NCBI RefSeq assembly: GCF_002165135.1
Contig: NZ_NFZQ01000015.1
Span: forward strand, 1 to 64,000
DNA from: Pseudomonas sp. SID14000
Lineage (GTDB): Bacteria; Pseudomonadota; Gammaproteobacteria; Pseudomonadales; Pseudomonadaceae
DNA: 64,000 nt
Reading direction: 5' to 3'
Of this stretch, positions 32,884-40,570 are shown in pieces. How positions within the stretch are numbered: the first letter of the stretch is position 1; every line of letters starts with the position of its first letter. The notes under the pieces were generated by a model. That model was not told where the DNA came from. It saw only the letters and a program-made list of their open reading frames with translations, and did not search any database. Both the position numbers and the translations under genes were made by a program.

Positions 32884-33702
32884 TCAGAAACGCTCTTCGA
32901 CGACTTTGAACGGGTAGTTCACGGCCTTGTATTTGCCGATCTTGCCGCGCTTGGGCAACTTCACCACCTCGTCGCGGGTGATGTCCTTGTAGGGAATGCG
33001 CGTCAGCAGATGGCTGATGATGTTCAACCGGGCACGGCGCTTGTCGTTGGAATGGGCCATGAACCACGGTGCCCAGGATGAATCGGAGGCGGCGAACATC
33101 TCGTCGCGGGCCCGGGTGTACTCATCCCAGCGGGTGTACGACTTGAGGTCCATCGGCGACAGCTTCCACAGCTTGCGACCATCGTTGATACGATCCTGCA
33201 GGCGCCGGGTCTGCTCTTCGGCGCTGACCTCCAGCCAGTACTTGATGAGGATGATCCCCGACTCGACCATCATCTTTTCGAACAGAGGCACCAAGGTGAG
33301 AAACTTGCTGCTCTGCTCCTCACTGCAGAAGCCCATCACCCGCTCGACACCGGCGCGGTTGTACCAGCTGCGGTCGAAGATCACTACCTCGCCGGCGGCA
33401 GGCAGGTGGCCCAGGTAGCGTTGCACGTACATCTGGGTCTTTTCCCGCTCGGTCGGTGCCGGTAGCGCCACCACACGGAATACTCGCGGGCTGACACGCT
33501 CGGTAATGGCCTTGATGGTGCCGCCCTTGCCGGCACCATCGCGGCCTTCGAAGACGATGCACACTTTCAGGCCCTTGGCGACCACCCACTCCTGCAGCTT
33601 CACCAGTTCCACATGCAGCTGCTTGAGTTCCTTCTCATAGGCCTTGCCGCCCAGTTTTTCCGGCTGGTCCTTGGGGGCTTTCTTCCTGGACGACTTCGAC
33701 AT
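32884..33702 (-). CDS. ppk2: polyphosphate kinase 2
   Basis: A 272-residue PPK2 that phosphorylates nucleotides at the expense of polyphosphate. Walker A is FEGRDGAGKGGTIKAITERV and the lid/Walker B region is VIFDRSWYNRAGVERVMGFC, both textbook. The N terminus is Lys-rich (MSKSSRKKAPKDQP). It resembles class I PPK2, which favours GDP or ADP phosphorylation; class assignment is from length and motif only. The gene starts the minus-strand run that continues with the CPA2 antiporter and AI-2E transporter. Confidence 0.93.
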   Translation of the reverse strand: MSKSSRKKAPKDQPEKLGGKAYEKELKQLHVELVKLQEWVVAKGLKVCIVFEGRDGAGKGGTIKAITERVSPRVFRVVALPAPTEREKTQMYVQRYLGHLPAAGEVVIFDRSWYNRAGVERVMGFCSEEQSSKFLTLVPLFEKMMVESGIILIKYWLEVSAEEQTRRLQDRINDGRKLWKLSPMDLKSYTRWDEYTRARDEMFAASDSSWAPWFMAHSNDKRRARLNIISHLLTRIPYKDITRDEVVKLPKRGKIGKYKAVNYPFKVVEERF

Positions 33703-33834
33703 GGCACTCTCCTGAGGGCGAATGAAGAGTCAGTATGGTCGATCCATGGCAGTTTGCCGCTTCGCTTGTGGATCTCGCAGGCTTGCTTCTATCTCATTGA
33801 TTCTGCGGGTGCTGATGGGTATTCCGGGGAGGGT

Positions 33835-33897
33835 GTGGCGGGTTTACCCGCGAAGACGTCGGTAGCTTCGATGACGCATTCGCGGGTGAACCCGCTA
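33835..33897. repeat. REP pair in reversed (tail-to-tail) order
   Basis: Here the GCGGGTTTACCCGCGAAG copy comes first and the ATTCGCGGGTGAACCCGC copy second, the opposite order to the other pairs. The spacer is about 26 bp. It lies in the 226-bp gap between the isochorismatase-like gene and ppk2; nothing else was seen in that gap. Confidence 0.75.
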
Positions 33898-33928
33898 CCC
33901 CAAGGTACTCGGTGCCTTCGAGGCCGGA

Positions 33929-34549
33929 TTACTTGGCCAGCTTGTTGTAGCTGGTCATCAGGTTGCGGTAGTCCGGAATATGGTTGGAGAACAGGGTCCC
34001 CAGCCCTTCGATGTCATTGCGCCAGTCCCGGTGCAGCTCGCAGGCCACGCCGAACCAGGTCATCAACTGCGCCCCGGCCGCCTCCATGCGCCGCCAGGCC
34101 GAATCACGGGTCAGTTCGTTGAAGGTGCCGGAGGCATCGGTGACGACGAATACCTCGAAGCCCTCTTCCAGCGCCGACAGTGCCGGGAAGGCCACGCACA
34201 CTTCTGTCACCACACCGGCGATCAGCAGCTGCTTCTTGCCGGTGGCTTTGACGGCCTTGACGAAATCCTCGTTGTCCCAGGCGTTGATGTTGCCAGGGCG
34301 GGCTATGTAGGGGGCGTCGGGGAACTGCTCTTTCAGTTCGGGCACCAGAGGGCCGTTGGGGCCGGTTTCGAAACTGGTGGTGAGAATGGTCGGCAGCTTG
34401 AAGTACTTGGCCAGGTCCGACAGGGCCAGAACGTTGTTCTTGAAGCGGTCGGGGTCGATGTCCCTTACCAGCGAAAGCAGGCCGGTCTGGTGGTCGACCA
34501 GCAGCACGGCAGCGTTGTTCTTGTCCAGACGCTTGTATTGGAAGGCCAT
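33929..34549 (-). CDS. isochorismatase-family hydrolase (YcaC-like)
   Basis: A 206-residue cysteine hydrolase. The three-residue catalytic set of the family is visible: Asp in LLVDHQTGLLSL, Lys in the central region, and the nucleophilic Cys in IAGVVTEVCVAFPALSALEEG. The overall pattern is the YcaC branch, whose natural substrate is not established. The neighbours give no pathway; it is transcribed alone on the minus strand, with a REP pair after the stop. Confidence 0.87.
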   Translation of the reverse strand: MAFQYKRLDKNNAAVLLVDHQTGLLSLVRDIDPDRFKNNVLALSDLAKYFKLPTILTTSFETGPNGPLVPELKEQFPDAPYIARPGNINAWDNEDFVKAVKATGKKQLLIAGVVTEVCVAFPALSALEEGFEVFVVTDASGTFNELTRDSAWRRMEAAGAQLMTWFGVACELHRDWRNDIEGLGTLFSNHIPDYRNLMTSYNKLAK

Positions 34550-34644
34550 GATGGTTCTCCTTGCTTCAGCAGGTTGGGAGTATCAGCGTAGGCAAGGATG
34601 AGGGCTGGGGGGGACCGTCAGTCGGTTAGCTCGTTGTTGGCTGT

Positions 34645-34663
34645 AGCGGTCCGCTCCCACAGT
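34645..34663. repeat. REP fragment
   Basis: A single short CGGTCCGCTCCCACAG, the inner half of a REP, in the 238-bp gap between the divergent isochorismatase-like and NTF2-like genes. No operator or strong promoter is evident in the rest of that gap. Confidence 0.5.
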
Positions 34664-34787
34664 AAGGAAAGCGCAGCCATCACTTCACAAATTCCTGAAC
34701 TGATTATTTGCCCGCAGCGATTTTTCCCCTCGGCAACCGCCACCAGAATCGCTTCACCACAATCACAAAAAACGTGAGGCCACTCCC

Positions 34788-35177
34788 GTGGACCAGACAC
34801 TCCAGGTTCGGCAAGCCGCCGCCGACCTCGTTGCCGCATTCGCCAGCAACGATACCGCCCGCTATTTCGCCTGTTTCAGCGAAGACGCCACCTTCCTTTT
34901 CCACACCCTGCCGCAACCACTGCTGTCGCGCCGTGCCTACGAGCAACTCTGGGCCCAGTGGCAGGCCGAGGGTTTTGCCGTGCTCGCCTGCGAATCGGGA
35001 AATGCCCAGGTGAGCCTGCAAGGTGATGTGGCGATCTTCATGCACGATGTAGCCACGCACATCCGCATAGCCGGCGAAGAACACCAGTTGAGCGAGCGCG
35101 AGACCATCGTGTTCCGCCGCCACGGCGAACAGTGGCTGGCTTGCCACGAGCACCTGTCGGTCGTATCGCAGGCCTGA
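34788..35177 (+). CDS. NTF2-like (SnoaL/DUF4440-type) protein
   Basis: A 129-residue protein with the cone-shaped NTF2 fold pattern: an N-terminal helix containing AAFASNDTARYFACFSEDATFLFHT, a middle strand-rich part, and a C-terminal ETIVFRRHGEQWLACHEHLS. Such proteins serve as isomerases, dehydratases or binding proteins. Start is GTG with GAGG about 11 bp upstream. It begins a three-gene row with a cytosine/purine-type permease and an aldehyde dehydrogenase (gaps 92 and 13 bp), so it may act on the same compound. Substrate unknown. Confidence 0.78.
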   Translation: MDQTLQVRQAAADLVAAFASNDTARYFACFSEDATFLFHTLPQPLLSRRAYEQLWAQWQAEGFAVLACESGNAQVSLQGDVAIFMHDVATHIRIAGEEHQLSERETIVFRRHGEQWLACHEHLSVVSQA

Positions 35178-35269
35178 TCTCTTTTTTGCGGCCCTGCCGC
35201 ACTGCCATCGCACCCACAAGAAGGCCCGCGCACTGCGTCGGCCCACAACAACCGCGCTGGAGCATCACC

Positions 35270-36769
35270 ATGAGCCACTCGACCGGTATCGAGACCAACG
35301 GCGTCGAACAGATCCCCGACGATCAACGCGACGCCTCCCCGCTGGACCTGTTCCGCCTGATCTTCGGCGGCGCCAATACCTTCGCCACGGCCGTGCTGGG
35401 CAGCTTCCCGGTGCTGTTCGGGCTGTCGTTCCAGGCCGGCGTGTGGGCGATCCTGCTCGGCGTCGGTGTGGGCGCGCTGATCCTCGCGCCCATGGGCCTG
35501 TTCGGTGCGCTCAATGGCACCAACAACGCGGTGTCGTCGGGCGCGCACTTTGGCGTGCACGGGCGCATCGTCGGTTCGTTCCTGTCGCTGCTCACCGCGG
35601 TGGCGTTCTTCTCGCTGTCGGTGTGGAGCTCGGGCGACGCCCTGGTCGGCGGCGCCAAGCGCCTGGCCGGCCTGCCGGAAACCGACCTGACCCTGGGCCT
35701 GGCCTACGGCCTGTTCGCGGTGCTGGTGCTGGTGGTATGCATCTTCGGCTTCCGCTTCATGCTTTGGGTCAACAAGATTGCGGTGTGGGCCTCGAGCCTG
35801 CTGTTCCTGCTGGGCATCGCCGCCTTTTCCGGGCCGTTCGATGCCGGTTACGCAGGCAGCGTCAACCTTGGCCAGGCAGGCTTCTGGGCGGCCTTCGTCG
35901 GCGCGGCGATCCTGGCCATGAGCAACCCGGTATCGTTCGGTGCATTCCTCGGCGACTGGTCGCGCTACATCCCGCGCGAAACATCCAAGGCGCGCATCAT
36001 GCTGGCGGTGATCGCGGCCCAGGGCGCAACCCTGATCCCGTTCCTGTTCGGCCTGTGCACCGCCACGCTTGTGGCCACCCAGGCACCGGACTACATCGCC
36101 GCCAACAATTACGTCGGGGGCCTGCTGGCGGTGGCGCCAAGCTGGTTCTTCCTGCCGGTGTGCCTGATTGCAGTGATCGGCGGCATGTCCACCGGCACCA
36201 CCGCGCTGTATGGCACCGGCCTGGACATGTCCAGCGTGTTCCCACACCTGCTCAGCCGCGCCGGCGCCACACTGCTGATCGGCGTGCTGGCAATCGGCTT
36301 CATCTTCATTGGCCGATTCACCTTCAACCTGGTGCAAAGCGTGTCGACCTTCGCCGTGCTGATCATCACCTGCACCAGCCCATGGATGGTGATCATGATC
36401 CTCGGCCTGATCACCCGCCGCGGCTTCTACCATGCCGACGACCTGCAGGTGTTCACCCGCGGCCAGCGTGGCGGCCACTACTGGTTCCTGCATGGCTGGA
36501 ACTGGCGCGGCATGGGGGCGTGGATCCCCAGCGCGGCGGTCGGCCTGTGCTTCGTCAACCTGCCAGGGCAGTTCGTCGGCCCGCTGGGCGACCTGGCCGG
36601 CGGCATCGACCTGAGCCTGCCGGTAACCCTGGGACTGGCCGGCGTGCTGTACCTGCTGCTGCTCAACCTGTTCCCCGAACCTGCTGGCGTGTATGGCCCC
36701 CAAGGCCCGCGTTGGGTGCCTTGCAAAAGCGCCGCGCACACGCCGGTATCCACTGCCGAAATGGCCTGA
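35270..36769 (+). CDS. cytosine/purine-type permease (NCS1 family)
   Basis: A 499-residue inner-membrane protein with about 12 segments of the NCS1 nucleobase-cation symporter fold. Visible features are the N-terminal FGGANTFATAVLGSFPVLFG, a conserved NPVSFGAFLGDWSRYIPRE and GLITRRGFYHADDLQVF. It is related to CodB/CytX and could carry cytosine, hydroxymethylpyrimidine or a non-nucleobase amine. Because the next gene is an aldehyde dehydrogenase and no deaminase is present, a classical cytosine role is not supported. The chosen ATG (MSHSTGIETNG) has GGAG nearby and a normal length. Confidence 0.85.
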   Translation: MSHSTGIETNGVEQIPDDQRDASPLDLFRLIFGGANTFATAVLGSFPVLFGLSFQAGVWAILLGVGVGALILAPMGLFGALNGTNNAVSSGAHFGVHGRIVGSFLSLLTAVAFFSLSVWSSGDALVGGAKRLAGLPETDLTLGLAYGLFAVLVLVVCIFGFRFMLWVNKIAVWASSLLFLLGIAAFSGPFDAGYAGSVNLGQAGFWAAFVGAAILAMSNPVSFGAFLGDWSRYIPRETSKARIMLAVIAAQGATLIPFLFGLCTATLVATQAPDYIAANNYVGGLLAVAPSWFFLPVCLIAVIGGMSTGTTALYGTGLDMSSVFPHLLSRAGATLLIGVLAIGFIFIGRFTFNLVQSVSTFAVLIITCTSPWMVIMILGLITRRGFYHADDLQVFTRGQRGGHYWFLHGWNWRGMGAWIPSAAVGLCFVNLPGQFVGPLGDLAGGIDLSLPVTLGLAGVLYLLLLNLFPEPAGVYGPQGPRWVPCKSAAHTPVSTAEMA

Positions 36770-36782
36770 CTGGAAACCGACC

Positions 36783-38213
36783 ATGACCACTTCCCACTAC
36801 ATTGCCGGCCGCTGGGTCGAAGGCCAGGGCAGCGACTGCATCAGCGTCAATGACCCGGCTCTTGGGCAACCGTTTGCCGAACTGATGGCTGCCAGCGTCG
36901 CCCAGGTAGACCAGGCGGTGACCGCTGCCCGTGGCGCCCTGCCAGCCTGGAAAAACACCAGCGCCAGCGAACGCGCCAACTACCTGCATGGCTTTGCCGA
37001 ACAGCTCGGGCAGCGCCGTGAAGCGCTGATCACCTTGCAGATGCGCAACAACGGCAAGCCACGTCACGAGGCACAAATCGACCTGGACGACGCCATCGCC
37101 ACCTTCAGCTACTACGCCGAACTGGCCGAGCAACTGCCCTCGAAAAACCGCGATGTGCCGTTGGCTGCGCCGGGTTTCAGCGCTCGCACCCGCCTGGAAC
37201 CGGTGGGCGTGGTCGGCCTGATCGTGCCGTGGAACTTCCCGCTGGTGACCAGCGCCTGGAAGCTCGCCCCGGCCCTGGCCGCCGGTTGCACCGTGGTGCT
37301 CAAACCATCGGAAGTCACCCCGCTGATCGAACAGGCCTACGGCCAGATCGCCGATGCCCTGGGGCTGCCGGCCGGGGTGTTGAACATCGTCAACGGCAAG
37401 GCCGAGACCGGCGCCGCACTGAGCAACCACAATGGCCTGGACAAGCTGTCGTTCACCGGCAGCAATAGTGTTGGCAGCCAGGTAATGCGCAGCGCTTCGG
37501 CGCAGTGCCGGCCGGTCACGCTGGAGCTGGGTGGCAAGTCGGCGATCGTGGTGTTCGATGATTGCGATGTCGACCAAGCGGTGGAGTGGATCGTTGCCGG
37601 TATCACCTGGAACGCCGGGCAAATGTGCTCGGCCACTTCACGGTTGCTGGTGCAGGACGGCATTGCCGATGCGCTGCTGCCGCGCTTGCAGGCAGCATTG
37701 GAAAACCTGCGGGTCGGTAATCCGTTGACCGAAGAGGTCGACATGGGGCCGCTGACCAGCCAGGCGCAGTGGCTGAAGGTGGCCGGCTACTTTGCCACAG
37801 CGCGGGAAGAAGGCCTGCAGTGCCTGGCCGGTGGCAAGGCGTTGGACCGGGATGGCTGGTTCGTCAGCCCGACGCTGTATGCCGATGTGCCGAAAGACAG
37901 CCGCCTGTGGACCGAGGAAATATTTGGCCCGGTGCTGTGCGCGCGTCGCTTTGCGACCGAGGAACAGGCGATTGCCGAGGCCAACGATAGCCGCTTCGGG
38001 CTGGTGGCTACGGTGTGCTCCGCCGATCTGGAGCGCGCCGAGCGGGTGGCCGATGCGCTGGAGGTTGGCCATGTGTGGATCAACTCGGTGCAGGCGGTGT
38101 TCGTCGAGACCTCGTGGGGTGGCACCAAGGGTAGCGGGATCGGACGTGAGCTGGGGCCTTGGGGGTTGTCGGCCTACCAGTCGGTCAAGCATGTGACGCG
38201 GTGTTTGGGCTAG
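36783..38213 (+). CDS. NAD(P)-dependent aldehyde dehydrogenase
   Basis: A 476-residue class ALDH enzyme. The cofactor and catalytic motifs are complete: LIVPWNFPLVTSAWKLAPAL (with the Asn oxyanion residue), FTGSNSVGSQVM, TLELGGKSAIVVFDD (catalytic Glu) and WNAGQMCSATSRLLV (nucleophilic Cys). The sequence is closest in pattern to betaine- and amino-aldehyde dehydrogenases, but the substrate is not fixed. It starts 13 bp after the permease gene, in the NTF2-like/permease/ALDH row. A large palindromic REP element follows the stop. Confidence 0.9.
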   Translation: MTTSHYIAGRWVEGQGSDCISVNDPALGQPFAELMAASVAQVDQAVTAARGALPAWKNTSASERANYLHGFAEQLGQRREALITLQMRNNGKPRHEAQIDLDDAIATFSYYAELAEQLPSKNRDVPLAAPGFSARTRLEPVGVVGLIVPWNFPLVTSAWKLAPALAAGCTVVLKPSEVTPLIEQAYGQIADALGLPAGVLNIVNGKAETGAALSNHNGLDKLSFTGSNSVGSQVMRSASAQCRPVTLELGGKSAIVVFDDCDVDQAVEWIVAGITWNAGQMCSATSRLLVQDGIADALLPRLQAALENLRVGNPLTEEVDMGPLTSQAQWLKVAGYFATAREEGLQCLAGGKALDRDGWFVSPTLYADVPKDSRLWTEEIFGPVLCARRFATEEQAIAEANDSRFGLVATVCSADLERAERVADALEVGHVWINSVQAVFVETSWGGTKGSGIGRELGPWGLSAYQSVKHVTRCLG

Positions 38214-38248
38214 GGGTTCGTCGAGATGCTTTCAGCGTCTGTTAGACC

Positions 38249-38493
38249 GAGCGCCGCCCGCGCGGCGCTTCGCGGGACAAGCCCGCTCCCACATCTGTTT
38301 CGGGCCAGTCAATCCTGTGAGGTCACCTCTGTCCGCCTTGTTGGCCTAGCTTGGATCTGAGGTGGACGCTGCCGCCGCACCACTAGTCTCCAGCCTTGCA
38401 TCAAGGCTGCAACCCACCTCTCACAGGATTCATTGGCCCGAAACAGATGTGGGAGCGGGCTTGTCCCGCGAAGCGCCGCGCGGGCGGCGCTCG
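38249..38493. repeat. large palindromic REP-bounded element, copy 2
   Basis: Same architecture as the copies at 17.07 and 53.0 kb: outer GAGCGCCGCCCGCGCGGCGC arms continuing into a REP-like part. The adjacent 12-mer is different, TGTTTCGGGCCA (38296-38307) paired with TGGCCCGAAACA (38434-38445), then CCTGTGAG/CTCACAGG and GCCTTG/CAAGGC. It lies after the aldehyde dehydrogenase gene. Confidence 0.85.
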
Positions 38494-38591
38494 ATTTGTG
38501 CACCACCACAGAATTCAAGCCAGGCCCCCCGACATTCGTAAGACTTTTCCCAACCTGAAACCAAATGCTTCAGCTGGAAGTAGCTTGGGAA

Positions 38592-38849
38592 TTATCCTAC
38601 CCGCGCCGCAGCCGTTTCTCTGTTGTTGAACATGAGCATCAGGGCTAATTTCCCAGAGTCGTCACAAATGGCGATTTGGGTGTGAGAGCCCAGCTTCATG
38701 TAGGGGATCAGCGCTGCAATGGCAGCTGTGCGTGGGCAGGCCTTTGGCCTGGCCGGTTTTTGCTGACTCCCTACCGGACTCTCACCCCGCGTACGGCTGC
38801 CACCCTTGTTCTGTGAGAGGAATGTCGGCGGTGGCTCTTTTCCACTCAA
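38592..38849 (-). CDS. possible small protein divergent from the DUF3077-type gene
   Basis: An open frame of 85 codons from a GTG start, ending MLMFNNRETAAARVG. The middle (RGESPVGSQQKPARPKACPR) is basic and Pro-rich, followed by AAIAALIPYMKLGSHTQIA. There is no clear ribosome-binding site. The start lies only 12 bp from that of the DUF3077-type gene on the other strand, so this region may instead be an untranslated leader of that gene. The frame is worth recording because similar sequence seems to precede other DUF3077-type genes in Pseudomonas, from memory and unchecked. The rest of the 648-bp gap holds the palindromic element and about 100 bp with nothing evident. Confidence 0.35.
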   Translation of the reverse strand: MSGKEPPPTFLSQNKGGSRTRGESPVGSQQKPARPKACPRTAAIAALIPYMKLGSHTQIAICDDSGKLALMLMFNNRETAAARVG

Positions 38850-38861
38850 GAGAGTCAGCCC

Positions 38862-39101
38862 ATGAAAAAAGTCTTTCCAGATCCACCTGTCAAAGCCCCT
38901 TCGTTCTACACCATCAACAACGACTTGCCCTCACCCGAGGCACTGCGATACGTCTCGCAGTTGCTGCTCGGCATCGAGGACACCCTCGACGAATACATCT
39001 GCGCCAACGCTGGCGAACCGGGCATCGGGTTGTTGGTCAATACCGTGCATAACGTGCAAATGACCCGGGCGCTCAACCAGTTGCTGTTGAACCGCGAGTA
39101 A
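38862..39101 (+). CDS. small DUF3077/DUF6124-type protein
   Basis: A 79-residue protein beginning MKKVFPDPPVKAP, then a helical region (SPEALRYVSQLLLGIEDTLDEYI) and an end rich in Leu and Asn (NVQMTRALNQLLLNRE). This pattern is typical of the short DUF3077 (DUF6124) family found in many paralogous copies in Pseudomonas, with no known function. The ATG is preceded by AAGAGAG. It is bounded on one side by the region with a divergent small frame and on the other by a REP pair. Confidence 0.75.
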   Translation: MKKVFPDPPVKAPSFYTINNDLPSPEALRYVSQLLLGIEDTLDEYICANAGEPGIGLLVNTVHNVQMTRALNQLLLNRE

Positions 39102-39125
39102 GGCCTGGAATTGATGCCGGGCTCA

Positions 39126-39223
39126 CCGGCCTCTTCGCGGGTAAACCCGCTCCCACAGGGATAGCGCAGACCTGAAGGGCAGCACCGTACCTGTGGGAGC
39201 GGGCTTGCCCGCGAAGAGGCCGG
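39126..39223. repeat. inverted REP pair
   Basis: Left CCGGCCTCTTCGCGGGTAAA, right the complement with a TTGCCCGCGAAGAGGCCGG end. This copy contains the full 35-bp consensus at both ends, spacer about 30 bp. Confidence 0.9.
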
Positions 39224-39324
39224 TACAGGCGACACAAAACTCTGCGCCCGCGTGACTTTCCCCGCCCCCCGCAAAGTCCCACTTCCTGGTACCCCCACAA
39301 TCACAACACCAGGCCGGACCACCC

Positions 39325-40542
39325 ATGCACCCTCAACGCACCGCCTTGCACAACGAACTGCACGCCCGCCCGTCGCTGTATTTCGACGGCCCGGCGCATG
39401 TCTTCCACCTGGCCTTGCTCGGCGGCGACGCTGCCTGTGCGGCACTGCTGCAACGCTGCTGCCCGGATGCCCTGGACACCGCAGCCACCCAAGGCATCAC
39501 CCGCCTGGATGGCCATCCGTTCAAGTGGGAACGGCACACCGAGTTCTTCACCCTGACCCTGGTGGTGCCCTGCACTGCCGCCGACACCGAGTGGCAAACG
39601 CTGCCGCCGGTGCTGGCCGAGGCTATCGCCCCGCAAGCGGTGCAGGTGATCAACGCTGTACAGGTGCTGGTCCGTGACGAACAGGAACTGGACCTGCCCC
39701 ACTACGGTTTCAAGGACCCGTGCGGCTCCTGCGTCGGCGGTGGCGATGCGGTGGTGTGGAGCGATTTTCGCCTGACCGAGGACGGCACCAACCGCTTCCT
39801 GTTCATCAACCGTCGCCTCAACGCCTACCGCCAGGGCCGCATGATCCGCCGTCTGCTGGAGATCGAGACCTACCGCATGATGGCCTCGCTGACCCTGACC
39901 ACGGCCAAGGACCTCAGCCAGGAACTGGATGCCTTCGACAAGACCCTGGTCAGCCTCTCGGAGCGCAGTGCCGGGGTCGATGGCCATGATTCCAAAGGGT
40001 TGCTGGAAGCCATTGCCCACCTGTCACGCCAGGTGGTCAGCCGCACGGTGAAAACCCGCCACCGCTTCGGCGCCACGCAAGCCTATGCGCAACTGGTATT
40101 CGAGCGCCTGGGCGAGCTGCGGGAAAGCCATGTGGGCGACTGCCAGCGCCTGGGGGTGTTCATCGAACGCAGGTTCAAGCCGACCGTGCGCTATTGCGCG
40201 GCCACCGAGCAGCGTCTGGAGCAGTTGGCGAAGAATGTGGCCAACCTGGGCGACCTGTTGCAGGCGCGGGTACAGGTGGAGATGGAAGAACAGAACGCCG
40301 AGATCCTGCGCAGCCTCAATGCCCGGGCCGATGCCCAGGTGAAGATTCAGCGGGCGGTGGAGGGGCTGTCGATCATTGCCATCACCTACTACCTGCTGAA
40401 TTTGTTCAAGCTGCTGTATGGCGGGCTGAATGTGCTGGGGTTGGGGATGACGGCGCGGGATGGGCTATTGGCCATGGCGCCGCCAGTGTTGTTGGTGTTG
40501 CTGGTGATTCTGCTGCGGATTCGGCAGGCCAAGCAGCATTGA
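39325..40542 (+). CDS. DUF3422 membrane-associated protein
   Basis: A 405-residue protein beginning LHNELHARPSLYFDGPAHVFH, the diagnostic start of DUF3422. A helical stretch occupies residues 200-340 (many Glu, Arg and Gln, coiled-coil-like), and two C-terminal membrane segments follow (LSIIAITYYLLNLFKLLYGG and LLAMAPPVLLVLLVILL). The arrangement suggests a cytoplasmic domain tethered by a C-terminal hairpin. The function of the family is unknown. It is convergent with the MscS-like gene; a GGGGGC/GCCCCC dyad lies between them. Confidence 0.85.
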   Translation: MHPQRTALHNELHARPSLYFDGPAHVFHLALLGGDAACAALLQRCCPDALDTAATQGITRLDGHPFKWERHTEFFTLTLVVPCTAADTEWQTLPPVLAEAIAPQAVQVINAVQVLVRDEQELDLPHYGFKDPCGSCVGGGDAVVWSDFRLTEDGTNRFLFINRRLNAYRQGRMIRRLLEIETYRMMASLTLTTAKDLSQELDAFDKTLVSLSERSAGVDGHDSKGLLEAIAHLSRQVVSRTVKTRHRFGATQAYAQLVFERLGELRESHVGDCQRLGVFIERRFKPTVRYCAATEQRLEQLAKNVANLGDLLQARVQVEMEEQNAEILRSLNARADAQVKIQRAVEGLSIIAITYYLLNLFKLLYGGLNVLGLGMTARDGLLAMAPPVLLVLLVILLRIRQAKQH

Positions 40543-40545
40543 GGC

Positions 40546-40566
40546 TGGGGGCGCTTTGTGCCCCCG
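40546..40566. terminator. possible bidirectional hairpin
   Basis: GGGGGC and GCCCCC flank GCTTTGT between the two convergent stop codons (40542 and 40571). There is no T-run on either side, so termination would be weak or Rho-assisted. Confidence 0.35.
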
Positions 40567-40570
40567 GCAT

